DNA of 64,000 bases. Origin: Bacillus timonensis. Its GTDB lineage: Bacteria; Bacillota; Bacilli; Bacillales; Bacillaceae_L. Below the pieces are notes generated by a model. It did no database searches, had not been told where the DNA came from, and was given only the letters and a program-made list of their open reading frames with translations. Of the stretch, positions 26,181 through 35,583 are shown piece by piece. Positions within the stretch are counted from its first letter, which is position 1, and the number at the start of each line of letters is the position of its first letter. The stretch spans positions 368,465 through 432,464 of the forward strand of contig JAIVAN010000005.1 in assembly GCA_020171895.1 (NCBI GenBank), read 5' to 3'. The position numbers and the translations under genes are program-made.

Positions 26181-27248
26181 TCAACCGTTATGGTATTTGT
26201 ACATCCATAACACACCGGATTTTAATAGTCGAGGAACTCTTCCTGTAAGAGGACGTTCAGCTACTAAGCCAAACCCATGCTTTTTACCAAGGGAACCAAG
26301 TACACCTTTTAATTTAATTGCAGGAAATTCTGAAGGTGGCTCTTCGTTATTCCAACGTTTTAATAACACTTGAACAATTTGTTCAGCTTGCCCCTCTGCT
26401 AGTTGTGCACTAGGAGCATGTGGTAAGCTAGCGCAATCTCCAACGACGTATACATGCTCATCATTTGGTAAATTATGCTGTGTTGTCAAAACGACTCTGC
26501 CTTGAGCGTCTTTTTCAACATCTAATTTTTGAACGATCTTACTTGGTTGAATACCTGCAGTCCAAACAATTACATCACAGTGAACAGGTTCGTCATGGTT
26601 ATACAATGTATGTTCTTCTACTCTTGTAATATTTGCTTCATTCACAACTTCAACACCGTGTTTTTCAAACCAATTCTCAACATAATTACTAAGTCTTTCA
26701 GGGAACATAGATAGGATATGTTCTCCACGGTCAAACAATTTTACCGATAAATCTGGACGTGTTTCAATAAGTTCACTTGCTAACTCAACACCGCTTAATC
26801 CACCGCCTACAATGGCAACCGTCGATTTAGGTCCTAGATTACAAATTTCGTGATATGCTTTACGTGACTTATCAATTGTTTGAATACTATGGGTAAATTC
26901 ACATGCACCTGGTACATTGTGATATTTGTCCTCACAGCCTAAGCCAATAATGAGATCGTCATATTTAACAGAATCCGCACCCTTTATTTCTACACACTTT
27001 TCTTCAAGATTAATGTTCGTAACTTCACCATACTTAACGTGTAGGCGAGGGTGTTCTGGAAAAGCGACACGCACATGATGATCTGAAATTGTACCTGCTG
27101 CAAGAGCATAGTATTCTGTTTTTAAACAATGATAAGGTACTCGGTCAATAAGTGTAATTTCAATATCATCTGGTAATTGATTAGGTAACAAGCGTAATAG
27201 AATACGCATTCCGCCGTATCCTCCACCTAATATAACGAGATTTTTCAT
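26181..27248 (-). CDS. yutJ: NADH dehydrogenase-like flavoprotein YutJ
   Basis: 355 residues. Pyridine nucleotide-disulfide oxidoreductase fold: FAD-binding LVILGGGYGGMRIL at the N-terminus, NAD-binding STVAIVGGGLSGVELASEL near 140, a TAGIQ motif and the second FAD motif VYVVGDCAS. Belongs with type II NADH:quinone oxidoreductases, slightly short for the family and without a clear C-terminal membrane-anchoring helix. AAAGGGG precedes the ATG. A second paralogue, YumB, lies at 34218. Confidence 0.9.
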   Translation of the reverse strand: MKNLVILGGGYGGMRILLRLLPNQLPDDIEITLIDRVPYHCLKTEYYALAAGTISDHHVRVAFPEHPRLHVKYGEVTNINLEEKCVEIKGADSVKYDDLIIGLGCEDKYHNVPGACEFTHSIQTIDKSRKAYHEICNLGPKSTVAIVGGGLSGVELASELIETRPDLSVKLFDRGEHILSMFPERLSNYVENWFEKHGVEVVNEANITRVEEHTLYNHDEPVHCDVIVWTAGIQPSKIVQKLDVEKDAQGRVVLTTQHNLPNDEHVYVVGDCASLPHAPSAQLAEGQAEQIVQVLLKRWNNEEPPSEFPAIKLKGVLGSLGKKHGFGLVAERPLTGRVPRLLKSGVLWMYKYHNG

Positions 27249-27400
27249 GATGATTTCCCCTTTTTGAATTAACTCTTTTTACATCTATTTATGATTAAAG
27301 CTTTTGGATATGATTTCGATTCCATAAAGCTATAACTACGATCTAAATTTGCTTAACTAAATAACAAGATGAAAGATATGCTAATACGTTTATGGAATTT

Positions 27401-27409
27401 ATTATACCA
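27401..27409 (-). promoter_or_regulatory. Possible extended -10 promoter of yutJ
   Basis: On the minus strand this reads TGGTATAAT, an extended -10, about 150 bases before the yutJ start. No convincing -35 is seen. Confidence 0.4.
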
Positions 27410-27516
27410 TTTAATCCGTTACGAAAACCTTTTCAAAATATCATTAAAAGTATAGCGAAAATGTGACAAAATAACAACCGGTATTCGAAATCCTGTCGTT
27501 AAATCGCACTTAATAT

Positions 27517-27545
27517 TTGACGAGATTTTAAAAAAGAGGTAGCAT
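27517..27545 (+). promoter_or_regulatory. Possible sigma-A promoter of yuzB
   Basis: TTGACG at 27517-27522, a 17-base spacer and TAGCAT at 27540-27545, giving a short leader before the ribosome binding site at 27557. The rest of the gap from 27249 to 27516 shows nothing else recognisable. Confidence 0.45.
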
Positions 27546-27574
27546 TATTATTTAGTAGTGAGGTGAGTTCTCTG

Positions 27575-27811
27575 GTGAAGCCTATCATTGAATTTTGTAT
27601 AAGTAACTTAGCTAGTGGTGCTCAAAAAGCACGTGAACAGCTTGAAAAGGATCCTAACTTAGATATCGTGGAGTATGGATGTTTAGGATACTGTGGAAAG
27701 TGCTTTAATTCATTATATGCACTTGTAAATGGAGAGGTCGTTTCAGGTCATGATGCTGAGGAACTAGTTGAGAATATATATAAATATTTAGATGAAAATC
27801 CAATGTTTTAA
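27575..27811 (+). CDS. yuzB: DUF1450 protein YuzB
   Basis: 78 residues from GTG, 8 bases after AGTGAGGTGA; the earlier GTG at 27563 overlaps that site. Pattern [27 protein letters not shown] Cys cluster ([11 protein letters not shown]) and [18 protein letters not shown] match YuzB at full length. The three close Cys suggest metal or redox binding, unproven. Confidence 0.92.
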   Translation: MKPIIEFCISNLASGAQKAREQLEKDPNLDIVEYGCLGYCGKCFNSLYALVNGEVVSGHDAEELVENIYKYLDENPMF

Positions 27812-27845
27812 AAAAGTGCACAGAATAATGTGCACTTTTTCTTTT
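27811..27845. terminator. Terminator of yuzB
   Basis: AAAAAGTGCACA pairs with TGTGCACTTTTT around a 6-base loop, then TCTTTT; it also faces the converging DUF2225 gene. Confidence 0.87.
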
Positions 27846-27848
27846 AGG

Positions 27849-28559
27849 TTATAAGTTTATCGTGTTTAGATGCTGTTTCATTTCTCGAATTTCCTGCCAG
27901 CAATCTTTAGCCATTTGAATAATGACCTTTTCCTTAGAAGTACTTTGTTGCTGAATAACTTTTGATAAGTATTGTATCGCCTGTTGTATTTCTCCTACCC
28001 GTCTACTTAATTCAGCAATTAAATAAAGTAATCTAATTTCAGTCATTTTAGTTCCGTAAAAATCGTCTGTCATATAAGATAATATGTACTCATTTAGTGC
28101 GAGGTGAGTAAATCTCTTTTCTTCGCCATTTTCACCTTTTGTCCGATAAATCCAAGCAAGTCTCAGGTAAAGACCAGCAATCACTATATGCTTTTCTTTT
28201 TTGAGTATGGCTGAATAAATGCCTAATTTATATGAATGGACGGCCTCTTTAATAGACCTAGTTGTACCATATATCGTTTTCCGATTCACCCATTTATTTG
28301 AGACTTTTCTCTTTATTTCTTCTTTCGTATTAGGTGGGAAGTAGCTTGAAAACTCCTCTGTAGTTGAAAAACCGCAATGAGGACAAACATGAACGAAGTA
28401 AAACAGTGGGTTCATTTCTTCGTATTTATAGTAGGAGCAGAAGTCACTATCATGCTTAATTGGTCGAACAAATCGAGAGCGAATTTTCATAGTTGTAAAG
28501 TTATTGTCGCAGACATTACATGTGAGTTCAATTTGATAGAATGGCCCTACATTCGTCAT
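27849..28559 (-). CDS. DUF2225 family protein
   Basis: 236 residues; AAAGGAGG lies 7 bases before the ATG. Two CxxC pairs (ELTCNVCDNNF near residue 14 and HVCPHCGFSTTEEF near residue 58) look like a zinc ribbon. The C-terminal two-thirds is helical and TPR-like (GLYLRLAWIYR, LYLIAELSRRVGEIQQAIQYLSKVI). Family recognised, function unknown. Confidence 0.85.
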   Translation of the reverse strand: MTNVGPFYQIELTCNVCDNNFTTMKIRSRFVRPIKHDSDFCSYYKYEEMNPLFYFVHVCPHCGFSTTEEFSSYFPPNTKEEIKRKVSNKWVNRKTIYGTTRSIKEAVHSYKLGIYSAILKKEKHIVIAGLYLRLAWIYRTKGENGEEKRFTHLALNEYILSYMTDDFYGTKMTEIRLLYLIAELSRRVGEIQQAIQYLSKVIQQQSTSKEKVIIQMAKDCWQEIREMKQHLNTINL

Positions 28560-28673
28560 TTCTATCCTCCTTTAGAACTAGTTTCATATGTTATATATAA
28601 TACTTTTATCATAATATCACGATTTCTAATATATGTAAAAAGAACTATTTCAAAAATCGAAAGAAATTTAAGT

Positions 28674-28706
28674 AAATAAAAAACTCCTCATTAAACGCAT
28701 GAGGAG
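28674..28706 (-). terminator. Leftward terminator-like hairpin upstream of the DUF2225 gene
   Basis: On the minus strand CTCCTCAT and ATGAGGAG flank a 7-base loop, followed by TTTTTTATTT. It lies between two divergent genes, about 115 bases before the DUF2225 start, so it would stop a leftward transcript or act as an attenuator. Confidence 0.65.
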
Positions 28707-28795
28707 CTATAAAAAGAAAAACGGGGGATAATATCATTGTGTTCAGAATGAATACAATTTATACTTAGAAAAAATCAATTTTATCGGAGGAAGCA

Positions 28796-29650
28796 ATGAA
28801 CCACTTTACATTTACGAAAATGCATGGATTAGGAAATAATTATATCTATGTGAATATGTTTGAAGAGAAGATAGAAGAAGAACTTCTTTCAAAACTTGCG
28901 ATTGAAGTTTCAAATATTCATACAGGTATAGGTTCAGATGGTCTAATTTTAATATGCCCTTCAGAAGTAGCGCCTGTAAAAATGAGAATCTTTAATAATG
29001 ATGGATCTGAAGCAATGAATTGCGGAAACGGACTACGCTGTGTTGCCAAATATGCATATGAGCATAAATTAGTAGAAGAGCAAACCTTTAAAATTGAAAC
29101 ATTATCAGGAATTGTAGATGCAGCGGTCATTGACTATGATGGGGTTGTTGAAGCTGTTACCATTAACATGGGGAAACCTAAATTAAAAAGAAGTGAAATC
29201 CCTATGTTAGGAGAAGAAACTCCCCAAATAGTAGCTGAAGAGATATCGTTTGGTGATGAAAAATTAATTATGACTTGTGTTTCGATGGGAAACCCTCATG
29301 CGATTTTTTACGTTCCGTCAATTGAGGAAGCTCCTTTACAGCAATTGGGCCCTATTATTGAGAAAGATGAACGTTTTCCACAAGGAGTTAATGTTGAATT
29401 TGTTGAGGTAGTAAGTGATGATGAAATTCATTTTAGGGTATGGGAGCGTGGATCTGGAATTACACAAGCTTGTGGTACAGGAGCTTGTGCAGCGGTTGTA
29501 GCTTCTGTATTAAATAAAAAGACGAAAAGAAACGAGCCGACAGTTGTCCATCTAGCAGGAGGAGATTTGTTAGTGAATTGGACTGATAGAGGTGATGTAT
29601 ACATGACAGGTCCTGCAACACTTATATGTGAAGGTAAATATTACTATTAA
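28796..29650 (+). CDS. dapF: Diaminopimelate epimerase
   Basis: 284 residues; CGGAGG lies 6 bases before the ATG. Converts LL- to meso-diaminopimelate for lysine and peptidoglycan synthesis. Both catalytic Cys are seen, in MNCGNGLRC and QACGTGACA, and the substrate-binding N-terminus is [14 protein letters not shown] (Asn replaces the common Asp of GND). Normal length. It sits beside yutM as in B. subtilis. Confidence 0.96.
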   Translation: MNHFTFTKMHGLGNNYIYVNMFEEKIEEELLSKLAIEVSNIHTGIGSDGLILICPSEVAPVKMRIFNNDGSEAMNCGNGLRCVAKYAYEHKLVEEQTFKIETLSGIVDAAVIDYDGVVEAVTINMGKPKLKRSEIPMLGEETPQIVAEEISFGDEKLIMTCVSMGNPHAIFYVPSIEEAPLQQLGPIIEKDERFPQGVNVEFVEVVSDDEIHFRVWERGSGITQACGTGACAAVVASVLNKKTKRNEPTVVHLAGGDLLVNWTDRGDVYMTGPATLICEGKYYY

Positions 29651-29736
29651 GTTTTGTGTCAGAAATTTGAGTGAAGAGGGATTACCCTTTATACTTAAAA
29701 CAAGGAATTCAATTACGATTGGAGGTTGATTTTTAT

Positions 29737-30099
29737 ATGACGGATATTTTGACCATTTCTGAGGCTGCAAGCTTTCAAATTAAGGATATGATGAAAGAAA
29801 ATGGCGAGGAAAATTCTTATCTTCGTGTTGGTGTAAAAGGTGGGGGCTGTAGTGGTCTCTCATATGGTATGGGTTTTGAGCAAGAAGTGAACGATGACGA
29901 CATTCAGTTCGAACAACACGGTATTAAGGTAGTAGTTGATAAAGAAAGTGAACCCATTATTAGAGGAGTTAAAATTGATTTTAAACAATCAATGATGGGT
30001 GGAGGCTTTACAATCGACAACCCGAATGCGATTGCTAATTGTGGATGTGGATCTTCCTTCCGTACAGCTACAAATGTAGGTAAGCCTGAAGAGTGTTAA
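29737..30099 (+). CDS. yutM: A-type Fe-S carrier YutM (SufA/HesB family)
   Basis: 120 residues from ATG with GGAGG about 11 bases before; an upstream in-frame start lacks a site. The three cluster-binding Cys are present in GGCSGLSYG and NCGCGSSF. Acts as an Fe-S carrier or assembly factor alongside the Suf system. 86 bases after dapF, terminator downstream. Confidence 0.95.
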   Translation: MTDILTISEAASFQIKDMMKENGEENSYLRVGVKGGGCSGLSYGMGFEQEVNDDDIQFEQHGIKVVVDKESEPIIRGVKIDFKQSMMGGGFTIDNPNAIANCGCGSSFRTATNVGKPEEC

Positions 30100-30115
30100 A
30101 TAAACTATAAAAAAT

Positions 30116-30165
30116 AAGAAAGCAAGCTTGATTACTTCCTTAGTAACTCTGCTTGCTTTTTTTGT
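30116..30165 (+). terminator. Terminator of yutM
   Basis: AGAAAGCAAGC pairs with GCTTGCTTTTT across a 23-base loop, followed by more T. Confidence 0.85.
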
Positions 30166-30430
30166 TGTATTAATTAAAAAATTTCCGTTAACATACCTTC
30201 TTTCATCTGAAGCAGTAAACAATGAAAACGAGAATAAGGATCTCGACTGTAAGATTTTAAAAAGTGTGGAACTTTTTGTTTCGAAATACCGTTTCAAGGT
30301 TCCTCCAAAAAAAAACAAGTGGATATGTTTTTTTTATTTACTGGTTATCTCTATACATTAATTTTTAAAAAATGAAACATTTTTCTGAAAACAATTCATA
30401 GATTAATAAAGTGTTAGTTTGTAAACCATC
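30166..30430. other. Gap before the secreted protein gene
   Basis: AT-rich, with A9 and T8 runs near 30306-30337. I see no convincing promoter or gene; the short frame here runs through the yutM terminator and has no ribosome binding site. Confidence 0.5.
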
Positions 30431-30451
30431 ATGGAAAACAGGAGGAATGAG

Positions 30452-32230
30452 ATGCCTGGAAAATTTCTTTTTTTGTTTAAGAGAAGGTTCTGTAGAATAT
30501 TGGTTATCTTTGTTTTATGTTCCCCATTGGTCTTACAACAGTCTATCGTGTTTGCAACAACAGCAGAAAGTTCAGTAGAACAGGTGGAAACCATCGAATT
30601 TAAAACGGAAAACCAGTCTCTTTGGAAAGATTTTAATGATATAAATGAATCTTTCCCTATAATCCCATATAAAACATTTCAAGAATCGAGTTACCATAGT
30701 GATACTACAAAAGACGCATTTGGAGAAACTTGGGGTGGTTCGATTGGAGGAGGAATAAGTGGGGAGTTTGGTGTAACAGCTCACTTACAAATGGATGCTG
30801 GAAAGGTTAATATTACGTATCCAATAAACGTGAAGTTACTTATTCCAGAAAAGGCAAAATATAAGCCGGAGGAAATTTTTACAATTGAGTCCTCTTGGGA
30901 GCTTGCTGAAGGATGGAAAATGACAACAAGTGCACCTACTGGTAAAGCATATGTAGATATGGACTTTGGATTTAATGCATGGGGAAATTATCAAGTTATC
31001 ACACCGATTAAAGATTTTGGTGATGATTTCTTTCCACCAATTAATATTCCTAAAAGTAAAACTAAGATAACCCCAGTTGTCACAGAATCAACGATGTTAA
31101 ATATACCTATTGTTCAAGGAATAGATGGAAAATTAAAGTTCCCACTAATGAAAGTAAACCAATCTAGCGTGATGAATGATGGTCAAAGTTTGGTTGGTAC
31201 AGCTGAAGATTCTTTCGTCGAGTTAAGGATGGATGTTGCAGAATTTATGGGTGTACCTCTATCAGGTGGAATCGATGTGGAAGTGGCTTCATTTGATTAT
31301 ACGTTAATGGATATTAAACTTGATAATACTTCAAGTTTGGATCAGGTTATCACTTTCTCCCCGAATTTCTCTATTAATTTACCCTTACCAGTTGCAGTAA
31401 CATATACAGAAAAAACCCCTGATGGAATAGAGGTTAAAACTTCTACCTCTCAGAACGTAGAATTTCAATTAGGCAATTCTGTCGATATTCAAATTCCATT
31501 TGTTGACTTAGCTGAATTTAAAAGTATTCCCAACTATGATATTAACAATATGTTTTCAAATGATACGAAAATGGTCTTTAATAACAAACTATCACTTGAA
31601 CTGCTGAGTTTAGCTGCGGAGATAGATACTCTAGGAAAAGTATCATTTGGTCCTCTTATAAATGAGCCACTAACAGAATTAAATGTACCTGCATCTTTTT
31701 ATGATGAACATTGGTCATTAGGTGGCTTTAACTCTGTAAATGGGAGTCTTTTAGATTTTGGGCTGATTGACCAAACTCCACCTGTCATTAGATATGAAAA
31801 TTCTCAACAGGTGTATATGGTTGATGAAGAAATTGCAATTAAATGTAACGTAACTGATAATCTTTCGGGTGTTGAGAACCATAATTGTGAAGATATTGAA
31901 GGTGAAGCATATACCTTTGAACTAGGGATTCATAATTTTTCTTCACATGCGATAGATGAAGCAGGAAATAAATCTGATTCATTCACATCATTTAGTGTGG
32001 GGGTGGACATTCCGAGTTTAATCAATCTAACCGAAAAATTTGTGACAAAAAAAGGTGTGCAAAATGCTTTAGTACAAAAATTACGTAATGCAGAAAAAGC
32101 TTTCTTGAATGATAAAGTTGGCGCTTTAAAAGCATATAAAAACCAAGTTTCATCCTTAAATAATAAGTGGATAACTGAAGAAGAGAGAGATAAATTGACT
32201 TATTATGCAGCAGTGTTATTAGGAGAATAG
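30452..32230 (+). CDS. Secreted multi-domain protein of unknown function, with FIMAH-like C-terminus
   Basis: 592 residues from ATG 6 bases after AGGAGG. A signal peptide (KRRFCRILVIFVLCSPLVLQ to VFA, about 1-34) is followed by a long beta-rich region of unknown family (about 60-420, with GGSIGGGISGEFGVTAHLQM). An Ig-like domain lies at about 435-515 (TPPVIRYENSQQVYMVDEEI, DEAGNKSDSF). The last about 75 residues (LINLTEKFVTKKGVQNALVQ and following) resemble the FIMAH module found at the ends of Bacillus exoproteins. No sorting signal is seen, so it is probably secreted and flanked by terminators as a single gene. Confidence 0.75.
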   Translation: MPGKFLFLFKRRFCRILVIFVLCSPLVLQQSIVFATTAESSVEQVETIEFKTENQSLWKDFNDINESFPIIPYKTFQESSYHSDTTKDAFGETWGGSIGGGISGEFGVTAHLQMDAGKVNITYPINVKLLIPEKAKYKPEEIFTIESSWELAEGWKMTTSAPTGKAYVDMDFGFNAWGNYQVITPIKDFGDDFFPPINIPKSKTKITPVVTESTMLNIPIVQGIDGKLKFPLMKVNQSSVMNDGQSLVGTAEDSFVELRMDVAEFMGVPLSGGIDVEVASFDYTLMDIKLDNTSSLDQVITFSPNFSINLPLPVAVTYTEKTPDGIEVKTSTSQNVEFQLGNSVDIQIPFVDLAEFKSIPNYDINNMFSNDTKMVFNNKLSLELLSLAAEIDTLGKVSFGPLINEPLTELNVPASFYDEHWSLGGFNSVNGSLLDFGLIDQTPPVIRYENSQQVYMVDEEIAIKCNVTDNLSGVENHNCEDIEGEAYTFELGIHNFSSHAIDEAGNKSDSFTSFSVGVDIPSLINLTEKFVTKKGVQNALVQKLRNAEKAFLNDKVGALKAYKNQVSSLNNKWITEEERDKLTYYAAVLLGE

Positions 32231-32244
32231 TTAAATAAAAATTC

Positions 32245-32293
32245 AAACCTTAATGATTGGAGTTTCTTAACTCTAATCATTAAGGTTTTTCGC
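32245..32293 (+). terminator. Terminator of the secreted protein gene
   Basis: An 18-bp stem with one G-U (32245-32262 with 32271-32288) followed by TTTTTCG. Confidence 0.9.
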
Positions 32294-32370
32294 TTTAAGA
32301 CAACCATTTTGATATTACATTTTATTCATTTCCTTGTCTTTTTATTCTATTCTTATAGAAGTTTTTATTT

Positions 32371-32415
32371 AAATTGAAAGGCTTCCATATAACAATGAGG
32401 AACCTCAATTTTTTT
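32371..32415 (+). terminator. Second terminator-like hairpin upstream of the 41-codon gene
   Basis: AAATTGA, GG and TTCC on the 5' side pair with GGAA, CC and TCAATTT on the 3' side, with a small internal bulge, followed by a T-run. No gene lies between it and the terminator at 32293, so it may end a short RNA or act as an attenuator. Confidence 0.6.
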
Positions 32416-32434
32416 ATTAAAATTACGAAACTTT

Positions 32435-32510
32435 CCTCTGTCTCTCACAGAGAAGTAGAACAACTCAGACTAAGGTCTGAATGAAAAACCATTCTTACGG
32501 TTGTTTTTAG
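32435..32510 (+). other. Three successive hairpins, possible structured leader
   Basis: CTCTGT/ACAGAG, CAGAC/GTCTG and AACC/GGTT hairpins follow one another within 75 bases, the last followed by GTTTTTAG. They do not match a riboswitch class that I recognise. Confidence 0.35.
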
Positions 32511-32564
32511 GAAATATAAGGAAGGATATACTAAAAGTAACAAAAATGAAAGGAATGGTTTTAA

Positions 32565-32690
32565 ATGAAATTCTTTTTTATAAAAAGGCAAGAGGACAAT
32601 AATAGAGTAAAGAGTGAGAATTCAATGGATCATGTAAAACAGCAAGCTTATAAGAATTATTTATATTATTCTATGTCAAACTTTAAATAG
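32565..32690 (+). CDS. Hypothetical 41-residue protein
   Basis: Reads MKFFFIKRQEDNNRVK to YKNYLYYSMSNFK, basic and Tyr/Lys-rich, without a membrane segment. GAAAGGA at 32548-32554 lies about 10 bases before the ATG. It fills a gap between the secreted protein gene and yumC. No family recognised; evidence is the ribosome binding site, start and codon use only. Confidence 0.45.
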   Translation: MKFFFIKRQEDNNRVKSENSMDHVKQQAYKNYLYYSMSNFK

Positions 32691-32693
32691 CTA

Positions 32694-32720
32694 AAGGCAC
32701 GCCAATTAGGCGTGCCTTAG
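32694..32720. terminator. Hairpin between the 41-codon gene and yumC
   Basis: AAGGCACGCC pairs with GGCGTGCCTT around a 5-base loop. No T-run on either side is long, so termination would be weak. Confidence 0.5.
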
Positions 32721-32754
32721 TCATTATCGTGAATGGAATGTTCTTTTTTGTGTT

Positions 32755-33747
32755 TTAAAACATACTAGAGCTGTGCAGTGGTTGTAATTTTGCTTTTGGA
32801 TCGATATAAGATTTAGCGTTGTTTACTGCTGTTGGAGCTTCTCCGAATCCGCAAGCAATTAGTTTTACTTTTCCTTCATATGTACAAATATCTCCGGCAG
32901 CATAGATACCTTGGACATTTGTCTCCATTTTAGAATTTACAACGATTGAGTTCTTTTCGATTTCTAGACCCCAATCTTTAATTGGACCTAGAGAAGAAAC
33001 GAAGCCAAAGTTTACAATGACTGCATCGACGTCAACTACTTCTTTATGCTCGCCTTTCGGTTGTTCTAAAACGACCTTGCTAATTACTCCGTTATCCTCA
33101 ATTAGTTCGACAGGAATAAATGGAGTTTTCACTTCTACTTTTGAATTCATTAAGTTCTCTACACTGTGTTCATGGGCACGGAATTTATCTCTACGGTGTA
33201 CAAGCATTACTTTTTCAGCTATTGGCTCTAACATTAGTGCCCAATCAACAGCTGAGTCACCTCCACCACATACTAGCACTTTTTTACCTGCAAACTTATT
33301 TAGGTCATCGATAAAATAGTGTAAATTTTTACCTTCGTATTTTGTAGCGCTTTCAAGTTCTAAGCGACGTGGTTGGAATGCTCCATTACCAGCTGTAATA
33401 ATAACGGTCTTTGTATAATGTACTTCTGAGTTAGTAGTAAGTTTAAACACACCATCTTCTTGTTTTTCTACCGTATCAACCGATTGTTCTAAACAAATAG
33501 TTGGTGAAAATTTTGCCATTTGCTCTTTTAAATTATCAATTAGTTCTTGAGCACGTACTTTTGGGAAACCTGCAACATCATATATGTATTTTTCAGGATA
33601 TAGGGCAGACAGTTGACCTCCAAGTTGTGGTAAGCTTTCAATTATTTTGACACTTGCTTGTCTCATGCCACCGTAAAACGCAGTGAACAGTCCTGCTGGA
33701 CCACCACCAATAATTGTAATATCATACACCTTTTGATCTTCTTTCAC
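32755..33747 (-). CDS. yumC: Ferredoxin/flavodoxin-NADP+ reductase YumC
   Basis: 330 residues from GTG after GGGGGG. Thioredoxin-reductase-like FNR (type 2) with FAD motif [22 protein letters not shown] motif [15 protein letters not shown], and ATP-independent second FAD motif [13 protein letters not shown]; the redox CxxC of thioredoxin reductase is absent, as expected for this family. It passes electrons between NADPH and ferredoxin or flavodoxin. In B. subtilis YumC is essential. Confidence 0.95.
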   Translation of the reverse strand: MKEDQKVYDITIIGGGPAGLFTAFYGGMRQASVKIIESLPQLGGQLSALYPEKYIYDVAGFPKVRAQELIDNLKEQMAKFSPTICLEQSVDTVEKQEDGVFKLTTNSEVHYTKTVIITAGNGAFQPRRLELESATKYEGKNLHYFIDDLNKFAGKKVLVCGGGDSAVDWALMLEPIAEKVMLVHRRDKFRAHEHSVENLMNSKVEVKTPFIPVELIEDNGVISKVVLEQPKGEHKEVVDVDAVIVNFGFVSSLGPIKDWGLEIEKNSIVVNSKMETNVQGIYAAGDICTYEGKVKLIACGFGEAPTAVNNAKSYIDPKAKLQPLHSSSMF

Positions 33748-34217
33748 GTAAATTCCCCCCAGTATGTAAATGAAAATTTAAATAATTTAAGGCAAGACAC
33801 ATTAATGAATTCCTTATATAACCTATAATATCATATTTTACAAATAATAACTCAACCTAATCCACGAAAATAACTAGGAATAATAAAAAGGCAACCATAA
33901 GAATTGTTCGTATCACTTCTTTGAAATAGTTCCATTATACCTTGTTTTTTAAAAATTCTTAAGTTTTCAAAAGTGTTGCAAACCCTTGAAAAACAAGTTT
34001 AAAACGAATAATATGTAATGTAGACATATTATGAACTTTTTATGACATTTTTTCTTTCAGTGCATAGGTTATTTGTGTTCTGTTACGTGAAGGATATCAC
34101 AATCATTTGATTCTTAAAATTGGATGGAATTGTTGTTGTAAAAAAGTACTTAGCGGTGGATGATAAAATTAAGACAGAATCTATCGCAAAAAATATATAA
34201 AGGTGGAAGTGATACGG
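33748..34217. other. Divergent control region between yumC and yumB
   Basis: About 470 AT-rich bases without a gene. It must hold both promoters. The best rightward candidate is TTGAAA at 33986-33991 with a 17-base spacer and TAATAT at 34009-34014, about 200 bases before yumB. A long leader would follow; I see no recognisable riboswitch in it. Confidence 0.4.
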
Positions 34218-35432
34218 TTGAAAAAGCCAAAAATAGTTATTTTAGGTGCTGGTTATGGTGGTCTTATGACTGCTACTCGTTTACAAAAGTTTCTTGGAGT
34301 TAATGAAGCTGAAATTACTTTAGTTAATAAACATGATTATCATTATGAAACGACTTGGCTACATGAAGCTTCAGCTGGTACGTTACATCATGATAAAGTG
34401 AGATATAGCATTGAGGAAATCATTGATAGAAGTAAAGTGAAATTCGCTCAAGGTACAGTAACAGCAATAAACCGTGAACAAAAAACGGTTACCCTTGATA
34501 ACGCTGAATTACACTATGACTATTTAGTGGTTGCTTTAGGTGGCGAACCAGAAACATTTGGAATAAAAGGCTTAAAAGAATTTGCATTTTCAATTACAAA
34601 TATTAATGCTGCTCGTCAAATTCGTGAGCATATTGAATATCAGTTTGCTACTTATTCAAATGAAATTGAAAAAAATGACGACCGTTTAACAATTATTGTT
34701 GGTGGTGCAGGATTTACAGGTATTGAGTTTCTTGGAGAACTATCAAACCGCGTTCCTGAACTATGTCGAGAATATGACATAGATAATGATAAAGTTCGAG
34801 TTATCTGTGTAGAAGCTGCTCCAACTGTATTGCCTGGCTTTGATCCAGAATTAGTTGAGTACGCTGTTAATCAATTAGAACGCAAAGGTATTGAATTTAA
34901 AATTGGTACAGCAATTAAAGAATGTACAGAAACAGGAATTATCGTTGCTAAGGATGATAATGTAGAAGAAATTAAAGCGGGAACAGTTGTATGGGCTGCA
35001 GGTGTTCGTGGTAACAGTTTAATTGAGGAAGCTGGATTCGAAGCTATGCGAGGACGTGTAAAAGTGGATTCGTACTTACGTGCTCCAGGACATGATGATG
35101 TGTTTATCATTGGAGATAGTTCATTAATTATCAATGAAGAAATTAATCGTCCATATCCTCCTACAGCACAAATCGCTATGCAACAGGGTGTCACAGCTGC
35201 TAAAAACTTGTCTGTATTAGTTCGTGAACAAGGTGAGATGGAGACTTTCACACCTGATCTTAAAGGTACTGTTTGTTCACTTGGTGAAGATGACGCAATC
35301 GGAGTTGTGTTCGGTAAGAAGATTTGGGGTTCAAAAGCTTCATTTATGAAAAAAATGGTTGATAACCGTGCTTTATTTTTAATTGGTGGTCCATCATTAG
35401 TACTTAAAAAAGGTAAATTCAATATTTTCTAA
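34218..35432 (+). CDS. yumB: NADH dehydrogenase-like flavoprotein YumB
   Basis: 404 residues from TTG, giving the family start [29 protein letters not shown] lies 11 bases upstream. Type II NADH dehydrogenase family: FAD motif at residues 5-15, NAD motif [18 protein letters not shown] near 163, VVWAAGVRG and VFIIGDSSL. Probably transfers electrons from NADH to the quinone pool at the membrane surface. Longer than paralogue YutJ, with the C-terminal region that in this family helps membrane contact. Confidence 0.92.
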   Translation: MKKPKIVILGAGYGGLMTATRLQKFLGVNEAEITLVNKHDYHYETTWLHEASAGTLHHDKVRYSIEEIIDRSKVKFAQGTVTAINREQKTVTLDNAELHYDYLVVALGGEPETFGIKGLKEFAFSITNINAARQIREHIEYQFATYSNEIEKNDDRLTIIVGGAGFTGIEFLGELSNRVPELCREYDIDNDKVRVICVEAAPTVLPGFDPELVEYAVNQLERKGIEFKIGTAIKECTETGIIVAKDDNVEEIKAGTVVWAAGVRGNSLIEEAGFEAMRGRVKVDSYLRAPGHDDVFIIGDSSLIINEEINRPYPPTAQIAMQQGVTAAKNLSVLVREQGEMETFTPDLKGTVCSLGEDDAIGVVFGKKIWGSKASFMKKMVDNRALFLIGGPSLVLKKGKFNIF

Positions 35433-35450
35433 TTTGAATACATCATCTTT

Positions 35451-35490
35451 GAAGAAACTACAGTTAGGTAGTTTCTTCTTTTTATATTAT
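35451..35490 (+). terminator. Terminator of yumB
   Basis: AAGAAACTA pairs with TAGTTTCTT around an 8-base loop, followed by CTTTTTAT. Confidence 0.85.
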
Positions 35491-35583
35491 TTAAAAAGAG
35501 AGTCGTTTTTTAAATTGCTGTTCTTCCAGCTTTTTTTAATATGTAAATTAAGAAATTAATTAGTTAAGAATGAGGTGATTATA

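Noticed and set aside
30128..30361. 77-codon frame after yutM
   Set aside because: Starts inside the yutM terminator, lacks a ribosome binding site, and the composition is unlike its neighbours.
32435..32510. Known riboswitch in the leader of the 41-codon ORF
   Set aside because: The hairpins do not match the conserved cores of lysine, SAM, purine, TPP, FMN, glycine or preQ1 classes.
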